A DNA stretch of 64,000 nt from Thiomicrorhabdus sp. (GTDB lineage Bacteria > Pseudomonadota > Gammaproteobacteria > Thiomicrospirales > Thiomicrospiraceae), in assembly GCF_963662555.1 (NCBI RefSeq), contig NZ_OY759719.1, positions 124,001 to 188,000 on the forward strand, written 5' to 3'. The position numbers were made by a program, and so were the translations under genes. The notes below the pieces were generated by a model that was given only the letters and a program-made list of their open reading frames with translations, was not told the DNA's origin and ran no database searches. Positions 8,792 through 17,203 of the stretch are shown in pieces; position 1 is the stretch's first letter; each line of letters begins with the position of its first letter.

Positions 8792-10132
8792 ATGAAACCA
8801 GGTAAATTACTGATTGTTGATGACGAAAAAGATATTCGCAGTCTAATGGAAGAAATCTTTGTAGAAGAGGGTTACCAAGTTGAAACTGCTGCCAATGGGG
8901 TACAAGCACAAAAAGCTTGGAGAAGTTTTTTACCAGATGTGATTTTTTTGGATGTATGGATGCCCGATATTGACGGCATTTCTCTATTAAAACAGTTACA
9001 AGAAGAGCAGGTTTTAGATAATACCAAAGTTATTATGATGTCTGGTCACGGAACCATAGAAACGGCTATAGAAGCAACCAAGCTTGGGGCTTATGATTTT
9101 TTAGAAAAACCCCTTTCATTAGCCAAATTGATTGTTACCGCAGAGCGTGCCATAGAACACAATCATCTCAATCAAGAAAACCGCCAACTCAAACAAAAAC
9201 AACCTGACCACTTTATGCCTATTGGTAAAAGTAAAGCGGTTATGCAACTGCGTGAAACCATTGAACGTCTTTCAAAATTTACCATGCCTATTTTAGTCAC
9301 AGGTGAATCAGGAACGGGTAAACACCATTTTGCCGAAGCCTTACACAAAACCAGTACCCGTCAAAGTCTGCCTTATGCACAATATCACGCATTAGACTTT
9401 AACCATCTTTGCTTGCCTGAAAACTTGGAAAAACTCAAAAAAACATTACGAGAAGCACACCAAGGTTCAATGGTAATTAGTAATGTAGAGCAACTTTCAA
9501 AAGAAGCACAGGCACAACTATCCAACATTGTTTTAAATCAATGTTACCAAGTTGATGAAACCGCTGATGCCATTTGCATTGATATTCGAGTTATTGCCTT
9601 AACCAAGTGTGATTTAGAATCTGAAGTAGACAAAAATCATTTTAGAGAAGATTTATATCAACGCTTAAAAGTCATGCAAATTCATATACCTGCCCTTCGT
9701 CAACATACAGAAGACATTCCAGAATTAATCGAGTACTATGTTGACCACTTTGTGACATTTGAAGGTTTAGATTACCGACATTTTAGCGTCTCTTCACAAA
9801 ACATTTTGCGTCAACATAACTGGCCCGGTAATTTAAAAGAGCTTAAAAACCATATTCAACGTCTCTTAATTTTAGGCAATGATGAAGTTACTGATGATGA
9901 AGTGAAAGAGCTTCTAACCAGTGCTCAAGCAACAAATAGTTTAGGTGAAGTCGTTGATACATCGCTCTCATTAAAAGAGGCTAAAGACAATTTTGAAGGC
10001 CGTTATTTAAGCCAACTATTACGTGAAACCAGTGGTAATGTATCTGAAACCGCTAAACGTTCAGGTGTAGATAGAACGAACCTATATCGTAAGTTAAAAG
10101 CATTAGGAATCGATCCAAAAAACCCACAATAA
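8792..10132 (+). CDS. ntrX: NtrX-family response regulator with degenerate AAA+ domain
   Basis: The 446-residue protein has a receiver (residues 5-120, phospho-acceptor Asp54 in FLDVWMPDIDG, Lys in LEKPLS), a central sigma54-type AAA+ domain (~142-365) and a Fis-type helix-turn-helix (ETAKRSGVDRTNLYRKLKALG). The Walker A is GESGTGKH. No GAFTGA sigma54-contact loop is present: the region after the Walker A goes straight from FNHLCLPENLEKLKK to the Walker B equivalent, which reads GSMVISNVEQL rather than GTLFLDEI. Such a protein can bind DNA but probably cannot remodel sigma54 polymerase or hydrolyse ATP well. It follows ntrY by 10 bp and is its likely partner. Confidence 0.9.
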   Translation: MKPGKLLIVDDEKDIRSLMEEIFVEEGYQVETAANGVQAQKAWRSFLPDVIFLDVWMPDIDGISLLKQLQEEQVLDNTKVIMMSGHGTIETAIEATKLGAYDFLEKPLSLAKLIVTAERAIEHNHLNQENRQLKQKQPDHFMPIGKSKAVMQLRETIERLSKFTMPILVTGESGTGKHHFAEALHKTSTRQSLPYAQYHALDFNHLCLPENLEKLKKTLREAHQGSMVISNVEQLSKEAQAQLSNIVLNQCYQVDETADAICIDIRVIALTKCDLESEVDKNHFREDLYQRLKVMQIHIPALRQHTEDIPELIEYYVDHFVTFEGLDYRHFSVSSQNILRQHNWPGNLKELKNHIQRLLILGNDEVTDDEVKELLTSAQATNSLGEVVDTSLSLKEAKDNFEGRYLSQLLRETSGNVSETAKRSGVDRTNLYRKLKALGIDPKNPQ

Positions 10133-10201
10133 TGGACCTTTCCAAAAAGTTCTTAGCAAAGTATTAAATTTAATTTATTAAATATTTGAGCAAATACAAT
10201 T

Positions 10202-11605
10202 ATGAATATTGTCATTTTAGGTGCCGGTCAAGTCGGCTCATCTCTGGCTGAATTGTTAGCCCAAGAAAACAATGATGTCACTGTTGTTGATCTTGACCGC
10301 TTACAACTTCAACGCCTGCAAGATCGTCTTGATATCAGAACCGTTGTTGGTCATGGTTCGCACCCAGATATTTTGATGCAAGCGGGTCTTGAAGATGCCG
10401 ATATGTTAATCGCCGCTACTCAAAACGATGAAACCAATATCTTAGCCTGCTATTTTGCTCATAGCATGTATAAAACCGATAAAAAAATCGCCCGTGTACG
10501 TGGCCAGTCTTATCTTAAACACCCCGAACTTTTTGACCGCCAGTTCAACGCCAACGCCATTCCTATTGATGTTTTAATCAGCCCAGAATCTCTTGTTACT
10601 GACTATATTTTACAGTTAATTGAGTACCCCGGTTCTTTGCAGGTTATAGATTTTCACAATGGTAAGGTGCGATTAGTAGCCATGCGTGCTTACCCTGAGA
10701 GTATGTTAGTGGGCAAAGCGATTCGTAATCTTAGTGATACTCTACCAGGCAATATTAAAACCCGCATTGTTGCTCTATATCGCCAAAATCAAGTGGTCAT
10801 GCCTACTGGTGATACCATTATTAAAGAGGGTGATGAAGTCTTCTTTTTAGCGGATTCCGCTCACACAACCACCATTGTTAACGAGCTACGTCGCAGTAAA
10901 GAACGGCCATCACGCCGAATTATGATTGCTGGTGGTGGCCATATTGGGTTTAACCTGGCACAAGCTTTAGAGAAAGATCATCAAGTAAAAATCATTGACC
11001 ACAATATGCAACAAGCCCGAGAAGTGGCCGAACTATTAGACAACACCATTGTTATTCATGGCGATGTTTCTGACAAAGATTTGCTGCTTGAAGAAAACAT
11101 TGATGAAATCGACCTGTTTGTGGCGGTAACAAATAGCGACGAGGCGAATATCATCTCAGGAATGCTCGCTAAAAAACTCGGTGTTCGCCGAGTGATTGCT
11201 TTGGTTAACAACCAATCTTATGTAGAGCTTATTCAAAGAAACAGTATTGATGTTGCCATCTCTGCCGACAGTATTACCACCAGCCATCTACTGCATTACA
11301 CCCGTAAGGGGGACACGGTTAAAGTGGCTACTTTACGTAAAGGGGCTGCAGAAGCAATGGAAGTGATTGCCCATGGTAGTGAAAACAGCTCTGAAATTAT
11401 TGGTAAAAAAATTGGCGAGATTAATTGGCCTAGTGACATTACTGTTGGTTGCATTATTCGTGATGAAAAAGTCATTATTGCCCATCGTGATTTAGAAATT
11501 CAAGCCGAAGACCACGCTATTTTGTTCTTAAGTAACCCAGAGAATGCCGCCGAAATTGCCAAGCTATTCTCACCAGAAACCAAACGTAGTTGGTTTGGAC
11601 ATTAA
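10202..11605 (+). CDS. trkA: Trk potassium uptake regulatory subunit TrkA
   Basis: The 467-residue protein has two RCK-N Rossmann domains, GAGQVGSSLAELL at residues 7-19 and AGGGHIGFNLAQAL near 240, each followed by an RCK-C domain, which is the standard duplicated TrkA layout. It is a peripheral cytoplasmic NAD(H)-binding ring that gates the TrkH potassium pore. trkH follows after 47 bp, so the pair forms a complete Trk K+ uptake system. The length is close to the E. coli protein. Confidence 0.97.
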   Translation: MNIVILGAGQVGSSLAELLAQENNDVTVVDLDRLQLQRLQDRLDIRTVVGHGSHPDILMQAGLEDADMLIAATQNDETNILACYFAHSMYKTDKKIARVRGQSYLKHPELFDRQFNANAIPIDVLISPESLVTDYILQLIEYPGSLQVIDFHNGKVRLVAMRAYPESMLVGKAIRNLSDTLPGNIKTRIVALYRQNQVVMPTGDTIIKEGDEVFFLADSAHTTTIVNELRRSKERPSRRIMIAGGGHIGFNLAQALEKDHQVKIIDHNMQQAREVAELLDNTIVIHGDVSDKDLLLEENIDEIDLFVAVTNSDEANIISGMLAKKLGVRRVIALVNNQSYVELIQRNSIDVAISADSITTSHLLHYTRKGDTVKVATLRKGAAEAMEVIAHGSENSSEIIGKKIGEINWPSDITVGCIIRDEKVIIAHRDLEIQAEDHAILFLSNPENAAEIAKLFSPETKRSWFGH

Positions 11606-11652
11606 ATGACACAGTTTACTAACCAAATCAGCCCAGCGTAAAGAATTACACT

Positions 11653-13104
11653 ATGCATTCAAAAATTATTTTAAAAGTGTTTGGTCTTCTGTTAATGGTA
11701 TACAGCATTAGTCTGCTACCACCTATTATGATTTCACTCTACTACCAAGATGGCGGCTTTTTTGCATTTTCAGAAGTCTTGCTTGGCGTACTTTTTACAG
11801 GCCTGGTCATTTGGTATCCCGTTAGAAACTATTCAAAAGAACTCAAAATACGTGATGGTTTTATTATTGTGGTCATGTTCTGGACGGTACTTGGTTTTGC
11901 AGGGGCACTGCCGTTTTATATCGATCAAAATGTGCCGCTCAGTTTAACCGATTCCATTTTTGAATCGTTTTCAGGTCTAACCACAACTGGGGCAACCGTT
12001 ATTATTGGACTTGATGAACTGCCACACGCAGTACTTTGGTATCGCCAACAATTGCAATGGATGGGTGGCATGGGGATTATCGTATTAGCGGTAGCCATCT
12101 TACCGATGTTAGGTATCGGGGGCATGCAGCTTTATAGAGCCGAAACACCAGGCCCGGTAAAAGACACCAAAATTGCTCCAAGAATCTCAGAAACCGCTAA
12201 AGCCCTTTGGTATATCTATCTCGGATTAACCATAGTTTGTGCGGTCAGTTATTGGCTTGCAGGCATGAGCTGGTTTGATGCTTTTGGGCACAGCTTTTCA
12301 ACCGTGGCAATTGGTGGATTTTCTACACATGACGCCAGTATTGGCTATTTTAATAACATCAATATAGAAATTATTACGATGATTTTTATGGTGTTATCAG
12401 GTATCAACTTTGCACTCCACTTTACAGCTTTTCGTCATTTAAGTCCCCGACCATACTTTTTTGACCCTGAATTTAAATCCTATGCAGGACTACTCATTGG
12501 TTCGGCCATTATTGTAGTCATTTACCTTTATGCAGAAGATATTTATCCAACCTGGCAAGAAGCCATTCGTTACGGACTCTTTCAGACCATATCTCTTGCA
12601 ACAACCACAGGTTTTGCCAATGCCGACTTCTCAATCTGGCCTGGTTTTTTACCTATCATGCTTATTTTTATGAGTTTTATTGGTGGTAGTGCAGGTTCAA
12701 CCGCAGGGGGAATGAAAGTTATTCGCTTTATCTTGCTATTCAAACAAGGTATGCGAGAGATCTCAGGGCTACTCCATCCAAATGCGATTATGCCCGTAAA
12801 ACTAAGCGGAAAAACCATTCCGGAAAAAGTCATGACTGCAGTTTGGGGCTTTTTCTCCGTATATGTTTTTACCTTTGCAATTTTAATGCTTATTGTTATG
12901 GCACTTGGCGTTGACCAAGTTACCGCCTTCTCTGCCATAGCTGCCATGATGAACAATCTAGGCCCGGGTTTAGGTGATGTAGCCGCAAACTATCAATCAA
13001 TGAGCGATCCTGTTAAATGGGTTCTCACCTTTGCCATGTTGCTGGGGCGTTTAGAAATATTTACCTTATTAGTACTGTTTACCGCCGCATTCTGGAGAAA
13101 ATAA
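11653..13104 (+). CDS. trkH: Trk potassium channel subunit TrkH
   Basis: The 483-residue integral membrane protein has the four pore-loop (MPM) repeats of the Trk/Ktr family: TTTGATVI near residue 110, VAIGGFSTHD near 217, ATTTGFANAD near 316 and MNNLGPGLGDVA near 434, plus GGSAGSTAGGMKVIR. It forms the K+ translocating subunit and works with TrkA upstream. Two imperfect versions of the dispersed palindrome occur inside (near 11797 and at 12147-12158), both reading as Gly-Leu-Val or Pro-Gly-Pro-Val. Confidence 0.96.
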   Translation: MHSKIILKVFGLLLMVYSISLLPPIMISLYYQDGGFFAFSEVLLGVLFTGLVIWYPVRNYSKELKIRDGFIIVVMFWTVLGFAGALPFYIDQNVPLSLTDSIFESFSGLTTTGATVIIGLDELPHAVLWYRQQLQWMGGMGIIVLAVAILPMLGIGGMQLYRAETPGPVKDTKIAPRISETAKALWYIYLGLTIVCAVSYWLAGMSWFDAFGHSFSTVAIGGFSTHDASIGYFNNINIEIITMIFMVLSGINFALHFTAFRHLSPRPYFFDPEFKSYAGLLIGSAIIVVIYLYAEDIYPTWQEAIRYGLFQTISLATTTGFANADFSIWPGFLPIMLIFMSFIGGSAGSTAGGMKVIRFILLFKQGMREISGLLHPNAIMPVKLSGKTIPEKVMTAVWGFFSVYVFTFAILMLIVMALGVDQVTAFSAIAAMMNNLGPGLGDVAANYQSMSDPVKWVLTFAMLLGRLEIFTLLVLFTAAFWRK

Positions 13105-13113
13105 CCATCACCA

Positions 13114-13713
13114 ATGAGCCATAATACCGCTGAAAAATGGGACGCAAAATACGCCCAAGCCACTTTACAAACCTCTGCCAATCCCTGCTTTGTATTAAAA
13201 GAGCATAGTCGTTTATTGCCATTTAACGGCCAAGCATTAGATTTAGCGTGTGGGCTTGGCGGTAATGCTCGGTTTTTAGCCCAATGCGGCCTTAAAACCC
13301 ATGCTTGGGATATTTCTGATAATGCCCTCACCGTTTTAAATAACTACGCCAGCCTTAATCATTTAGCTATTACTCCGCTAATAACTGATTTACAACAGAT
13401 GATTTTGCCTTACCAGCAATTTGATGTCATTGTCGTCAGCCGTTACTTAGACCGTTCGCAATTTAAAGCTATTGAAGGTGCATTAAAACCAAAAGGTTTA
13501 TTGTTTTACCAAACCTTTTTAGCCCCTGTGCAAGAAAATGCCCCACAAAATCCAGACTTTTACATTCAGCCCAATGAATTTAACCAGGCCTGGTCAAACC
13601 TAAAAACTCTGGTTTACGGTGAGGGCTGGTTACCTAGCGAAAACGCAACCGACTCAAATGATGGCGACGCCCCCAAACAGCGTTATGCTTGGTATGTTGG
13701 TTGTAAACGGTGA
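13114..13713 (+). CDS. Class I SAM-dependent methyltransferase
   Basis: The 199-residue protein has the SAM-binding motif I ALDLACGLGGNARFLA (~residues 44-59), an acidic motif II (THAWDISDNAL) and FDVIVVSRYLDR in the motif IV region, a fold seen in TehB-like small-molecule methyltransferases. The substrate cannot be told from sequence. It begins 9 bp after trkH and its stop overlaps the GTG start of the next gene, so it is in the same transcription unit. A perfect palindrome at 13583-13594 reads Asn-Gln-Ala-Trp-Ser. Confidence 0.8.
   Translation: MSHNTAEKWDAKYAQATLQTSANPCFVLKEHSRLLPFNGQALDLACGLGGNARFLAQCGLKTHAWDISDNALTVLNNYASLNHLAITPLITDLQQMILPYQQFDVIVVSRYLDRSQFKAIEGALKPKGLLFYQTFLAPVQENAPQNPDFYIQPNEFNQAWSNLKTLVYGEGWLPSENATDSNDGDAPKQRYAWYVGCKR
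13583..13594. repeat. Palindrome copy 4 (in methyltransferase gene)
   Basis: Perfect 12-bp core with no symmetric extension (AACC..GGTC). It is in the Gln-Ala-Trp frame. Confidence 0.9.
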
Positions 13714-14627
13714 ACAAAAAAACACCAATATCTGCATTTAATATTGGGCTGTTACTCGCCATTATTGGCACAGGCTTGTTCTCGCTTAAATCCATCTTTA
13801 TTAAACTCGCCTATGCGCAAGGTCTAGATACTGACAGCGTGTTAATGCTACGCATGGCCATTGCCTTACCACTCTATTTAATCGTACTGGTCTATTTAAC
13901 CAAACAGCAAAAAGTACCCAACAACTTATCGTCAAAACTATTAAAAATAACTTTTTTAGGCTTTATAGGTTATTACCTTTCATCCTGGTTTGATTTAAAA
14001 GGCCTTGAATACATTAGTGCTCAACTTGAACGATTAACTCTCTTTACCTACCCCATTATGGTCGCGATATTGGGTGCTATATTTTTTAAAACACCGCTAA
14101 CACGTAAGATCATCATATCGTTAACCATAACTTACTCAGGTCTATTATTAGTGTTTTACAAAGAGTTATCACTAGAGGGTGATAACGTTATTTTAGGCAC
14201 CCTTTTGGTTGCCTTAGCGGCACTTTCATTCTCGTTTTATGTGCTATTTGGTAAGCAAGAAATTCAAAAAATCGGCAGTGTTTGGTTTACTGGTTTAGCC
14301 ATGAGTATTTCCAGTATTTTTGTGCTTATTCATTTTGCAATTTTTAATGATTTTAGCCACTTGACGGTTACACCAATGGCATGGATTTGGTTAGGATTAT
14401 TAGCCGTATTTAGCACGGTAATTCCTAGCTTTATGATAAGCGAAGCCATCAATAAAATTGGCCCGGCCCAAACGGGAATCGTCGGTTCCTTAGGGCCAAT
14501 AATGACCATGGGCTTAGCCATTTGGATACTCAATGAACCCTTTACCATCTGGCATGCAACGGGCATGTTATTAGTTATTGGCGGGGTTTCTTTTTTGAGC
14601 TACCGAAGCAAAAGCAAACGTGACTAA
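13710..14627 (+). CDS. EamA/DMT-family permease
   Basis: The 305-residue protein shows ten hydrophobic segments arranged as two EamA repeats, with the typical ends of each repeat (IFFKTPLTRKIIISLTITYSGLLLV and WILNEPFTIWHATGMLLVIGGV). DMT permeases export metabolites or amino acids; the substrate is not predictable. The start is GTG at 13710, overlapping the preceding stop by 4 bp, which argues for coupling with the methyltransferase. It ends the core co-directional block, and the accessory islet starts downstream. Confidence 0.85.
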   Translation: MNKKTPISAFNIGLLLAIIGTGLFSLKSIFIKLAYAQGLDTDSVLMLRMAIALPLYLIVLVYLTKQQKVPNNLSSKLLKITFLGFIGYYLSSWFDLKGLEYISAQLERLTLFTYPIMVAILGAIFFKTPLTRKIIISLTITYSGLLLVFYKELSLEGDNVILGTLLVALAALSFSFYVLFGKQEIQKIGSVWFTGLAMSISSIFVLIHFAIFNDFSHLTVTPMAWIWLGLLAVFSTVIPSFMISEAINKIGPAQTGIVGSLGPIMTMGLAIWILNEPFTIWHATGMLLVIGGVSFLSYRSKSKRD

Positions 14628-14873
14628 TCACTTTTTTAAGCCAATAAATTACCCACTCTAAAAACGTATTACTACGTATTAAACTCGTGTATGATTTAAA
14701 ACTTACATTAAAAAAACAAACCAAAATATAAGGTATTGGTATTTAAAGAACTTGCTAAATTGACAGGCTCATAACTCCAAGACCTAATAACAAGGCAATA
14801 GTGCCTTATACTAAATATTGGGCACATAACTATATAAAGCACGATTTATCATCAGCTTTAATGTGGAGAAAAT

Positions 14874-15179
14874 ATGACAAACAAAAAATCAGGGCGACAT
14901 ACATTTTCCTTTGACGGAGGAGAGAAACTTACCACAATCGGAGCCTCTTTCTTTGTTTCATATCTCTACCATCAATATGTTGATTCAAATCACAATAATT
15001 GGGCTTCGATAAAAACCCAGAAATCACGCATCAGTACTATCAGCAGAACAGAGAACTTTCACAAAAGCTGGTTAAATCACATAAAGAGTATGAATGATGC
15101 AAACCTTAATAAAAACACCCTAGGATTAGATGGTGTAACTATAAAAGAAATGGCTAAAGCCATAGATCGGTCATTATGA
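14874..15179 (+). CDS. Unknown 101-residue protein, putative cassette ORF
   Basis: A GGAG lies 8 bases before the ATG (GTGGAGAAAATATG). The product has no signal peptide or membrane segment and no family I recognise. Its C-terminus is charged (LGLDGVTIKEMAKAIDRSL). It ends 19 bp before a clear attC site, so it sits where an integron cassette gene would sit, but no matching 5' cassette boundary (GTTAGGC) was found upstream; the cassette may be truncated, or the gene may be the native neighbour of the insertion point. The N-terminus has a GRHTFSFDGGEKLTTIG segment with no obvious motif. Confidence 0.5.
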   Translation: MTNKKSGRHTFSFDGGEKLTTIGASFFVSYLYHQYVDSNHNNWASIKTQKSRISTISRTENFHKSWLNHIKSMNDANLNKNTLGLDGVTIKEMAKAIDRSL

Positions 15180-15198
15180 ATACTTACAAATACAAGTC

Positions 15199-15261
15199 GC
15201 CTAACAATTCACTAAACCCTACCGCGCTAACGCGCAGCGGCTTAGCTTAAACGGTTAGGGC
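15199..15261 (+). repeat. Integron attC recombination site
   Basis: The 63-bp site starts with R'' GCCTAAC (15199-15205) and ends with R' GTTAGGG (15254-15260). Between them, ACTAAACC pairs with GGCTTAGC-type bases (L''/L') and the apex is GCGC-TAAC-GCGC. The left half closely resembles the classic ~60-bp attC of aadA-type cassettes (GCCTAACAATTC). The crossover point is between G and TTAGGGC at 15254/15255, which sets the start of the next cassette. Confidence 0.8.
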
Positions 15262-15282
15262 TCAAAATGAGATTTCGAAAAT

Positions 15283-15774
15283 ATGATTGAAATAGGAATA
15301 AATGGATTGATTAGATTTCTAAGCTATATCGCACCATTCATAATTCGACGTATGTACACTCAGGAACGACTTGCGTCAAAAGTCAAAATCATAGTTGGAA
15401 GTGAAGGTGATGGGGTATATATTCAGGCAGGCCAACTTCCTCGTGCACAAGTGTGGTTAGAAATAACAAATCTAACACCGTTCCCCATTGAACCAGACAG
15501 AGTAATTGTGAAACTTTCGTGCGGCCAAGAAATAGCCAAACTCACATTACTTGAGCGTAGAGTAATTCAGTCAACTGAGGAACAACGGTATTTGTTGGAA
15601 CAGAATCTAACTTCATTTCAAGTAGACGCACTTAGAGAGCAAAGCGAAATTACTAAGGCACAACTTGAAATATATGGCTTCTTCCTGTCGAAGGTGCACA
15701 ACTTTTCAATCATCAATAAATATATATCAACTAATAATGTTAGAGTTGTGAATCTTGGCCTAAATAAGCCCTAA
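15283..15774 (+). CDS. Unknown integron cassette protein (163 residues)
   Basis: The ORF fills a cassette: the sequence GTTAGGGC marks its left edge (15254-15261) and the complementary GCCCTAAC its right (15768-15775), overlapping the stop codon. This 8-base complementarity across 500 bp is what a circular cassette needs to rebuild its attC site. The N-terminal ~25 residues are hydrophobic (IGINGLIRFLSYIAPFIIRR) and could anchor the protein; the middle has a beta-rich stretch (AQVWLEITNLTPFPIEPDRVIVKLS). I recognise no domain. Codon use is more even than in neighbouring core genes, consistent with acquisition. Confidence 0.65.
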   Translation: MIEIGINGLIRFLSYIAPFIIRRMYTQERLASKVKIIVGSEGDGVYIQAGQLPRAQVWLEITNLTPFPIEPDRVIVKLSCGQEIAKLTLLERRVIQSTEEQRYLLEQNLTSFQVDALREQSEITKAQLEIYGFFLSKVHNFSIINKYISTNNVRVVNLGLNKP

Positions 15775-15839
15775 CAAACACATCAAGATCGTTCGCTCTC
15801 ACTCACTGGGACGCCACTACTGGAAAACGGGACGCTACC
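15768..15839 (+). repeat. Left part of a second attC site, right part not found
   Basis: R'' GCCCTAAC is followed by AAACACATCAAG, a typical R''-L'' start. The expected L'/R' partner is not recognisable; repeat unit A begins at 15860 instead, so the site looks interrupted or eroded. Confidence 0.45.
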
Positions 15840-15859
15840 CTTTTATTTCTGATATTCAA

Positions 15860-16508
15860 TTGAGAAGCCTTTTTAATTTTGTTACTTTGCCTTTATTCCT
15901 CGTCATTGGCTTCCCGTTACTATTTTTACTTGCCTAAAAATAGTAACCACAAAAAGGGCACCCCGCTCCATATATTGGCAAGTTCTAAAACTCATTCACT
16001 GAAAACGCTGAACTCGCTTCGCTCAAACGAAGAACTTGGCTGTAGCGAAGCGGAGAGACAAGAAACAGCAGCGTTTTTTAATCGTTCTTTTCGTTAAGAA
16101 CTTTGCACAATTTATTCCAAGGGGAATCTTGGCGTTTGAGGTTCGCTTTTCAGAATAACAATTAAATTTACCCTATGCTCATACTGTATTAATGGCCACA
16201 GGACGTGCCAGGTCTGGTAAATTACAAAGCCTAAGATAACAAGAATATCGAAATACGGAATTAACGTAGGAAAAGCTTCCCCTCTGTAAGAAATCGCTCT
16301 TTTACTTAGCGTAGGATGCGATTAAAAATTCCCATTGTTTGAGCGTAGCGAGTTATGGGAATTTCAGCAGACAAGCTTAGTAAAATCGGTTTCGTCAGCG
16401 GGGTTCGTTTTTTGGTTACTTTTTGCCGAATAGCAAAAAGTGACGGGAAGCCAGAGCCATTAAAATGAAAATCTATAAATATTAAAAAGGCTTCTCAATA
16501 ATTACCAA
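15860..16508. repeat. Repeat unit A: inverted-repeat-bounded non-coding element
   Basis: The unit is bounded by an 18-bp perfect inverted repeat (TTGAGAAGCCTTTTTAAT at 15860-15877, complement at 16491-16508), with a second inner pair GGCTTCCCGTTAC / GTGACGGGAAGCC. Inside are a large hairpin at ~16001-16078 and stem-loops at 15916-15947, 16326-16364 and 16415-16444. From 16009 onward it aligns with unit B (17204-17650). No protein-coding frame is credible, and no transposase is present. It may be a non-autonomous (MITE-like) element or a structured RNA repeat. Confidence 0.7.
16165..16223. repeat. Long-form (~60 bp) palindrome element E1, degenerate
   Basis: It opens with AATTTACCCTATGCTCATACT and closes with GACGTGCCAGGTCTGGTAAATT. 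The palindrome end has two mismatches (GCCAGGTCTGGT). It lies inside repeat unit A at the place where unit B has only the short palindrome. Confidence 0.65.
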
Positions 16509-16527
16509 AATCAATTATTTGAGTTTT

Positions 16528-16539
16528 ACCAGGCCTGGT
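16528..16539. repeat. Palindrome copy 5 (intergenic, full 18-bp form)
   Basis: TTTACCAGGCCTGGTAAA spans 16525-16542. The ~43 bases after it (AATTACAAAGCCCAAGG...) repeat those after E1 at 16221-16260 with three differences, so palindrome and right flank were duplicated together. Confidence 0.9.
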
Positions 16540-16584
16540 AAATTACAAAGCCCAAGGTAACAAGAATATCGAAAGAAAAAGAGA

Positions 16585-16605
16585 AAAAGGGGTCAGACCC
16601 CTTTT
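16585..16605. terminator. GGGGTCAGACCCC hairpin
   Basis: AAAAGGGGT-CAG-ACCCCTTTT is a perfect 9-bp stem with a T-run on both strands. It could terminate transcription either way. Similar hairpins are often seen next to REP-associated repeats, but none of their transposases is in view. Confidence 0.45.
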
Positions 16606-16634
16606 AAGATACTAAATTGCATGATAACTAACAC

Positions 16635-16695
16635 TCTTAACAAGGCGCTCAAGCAAGGACGCGCTAACGTGTGCCGCTTAGTTTTATCGTTATGT
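16635..16695 (+). repeat. Integron attC recombination site
   Basis: R'' TCTTAAC (16635-16641), L'' CTCAAGC, apex ACGCG-CTAA-CGTGT, L' GCTTAG and R' GTTATGT (16689-16695) in the right order. The unpaired C in L'' gives the strand asymmetry expected of attC. It is similar in layout to chromosomal-integron attC sites of marine gammaproteobacteria. Confidence 0.75.
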
Positions 16696-16711
16696 AATAA
16701 GGAGAACCAAC

Positions 16712-17161
16712 ATGAAAACAGTCCCAATTGATGAGAAAACTGTCCTCGGTATCAGTGTTCGAACAAAGAACTCGGATGAAATGCAGCCTCAAACAGCAAA
16801 GATTGGAGAATTGTGGCAACAGTTTTATCAGGACATTGCCCCAAAATTACAAAACGGTGCGACTATTTTTGGTTTGTATTCCAATTATGAATCTGATGCG
16901 TCTGATGAATTTACTGTTATGGCTTGTTCCGATAAGGTAAATGAATCAGCAAGCAATGAATTAGAGCAATCCACAATCCAAAAGGGGAATTATCTAGTTT
17001 TTGAAGGTACAGGGGAAATGCCTCATGCTGTCATCAACACGTGGTCAAACATCTGGGATTACTTTTCCGCCGATACCCAAGAATATCAGAGGGCATATAC
17101 AACGGACTTTGAATTATACAAAAGTCCAAATGAAATTGAGATTTATATTTCCGTCAAATAA
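16712..17161 (+). CDS. Cass2-like integron cassette protein, GyrI-type effector-binding domain
   Basis: The 149-residue protein fits the GyrI-like/AraC effector-binding fold: an alternating beta/alpha pattern, IFGLYSNYESDASDEFTVMACS near residue 55, GNYLVFEGTGEMPHAV near 100 and a final YTTDFELY with an acidic tail strand. Its closest family I can name is the integron-associated effector-binding protein Cass2, which binds cationic drug-like molecules without a DNA-binding domain. A strong AAGGAGAA lies 7 bases before the ATG. The cassette edges are GTTATGTAA (16689-16697) and TTACATAAC (17162-17170), a perfect 9-base complement. The ligand is unknown. Confidence 0.75.
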   Translation: MKTVPIDEKTVLGISVRTKNSDEMQPQTAKIGELWQQFYQDIAPKLQNGATIFGLYSNYESDASDEFTVMACSDKVNESASNELEQSTIQKGNYLVFEGTGEMPHAVINTWSNIWDYFSADTQEYQRAYTTDFELYKSPNEIEIYISVK

Positions 17162-17203
17162 TTACATAACAATAACATCCAGCCGATCCAAAAACCGCTA
17201 CCC
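17162..17203 (+). repeat. Left part of third attC site, cut off by repeat unit B
   Basis: R'' TTACATAAC matches the start of the same cassette. The expected L'/R' half is absent: after CGCTACCC the sequence turns into repeat unit B. Confidence 0.5.

Noticed and set aside
14781..14830. Possible attC site before the first cassette ORF (AACAAGGCAATAGTGCC)
   Set aside because: It has a short stem but no R''/R' pair and no boundary complementary to the site at 15199.
15879..16097. 72-residue ORF inside repeat unit A
   Set aside because: It only reads through hairpins and repeat sequence; the matching part in unit B does not keep the frame.
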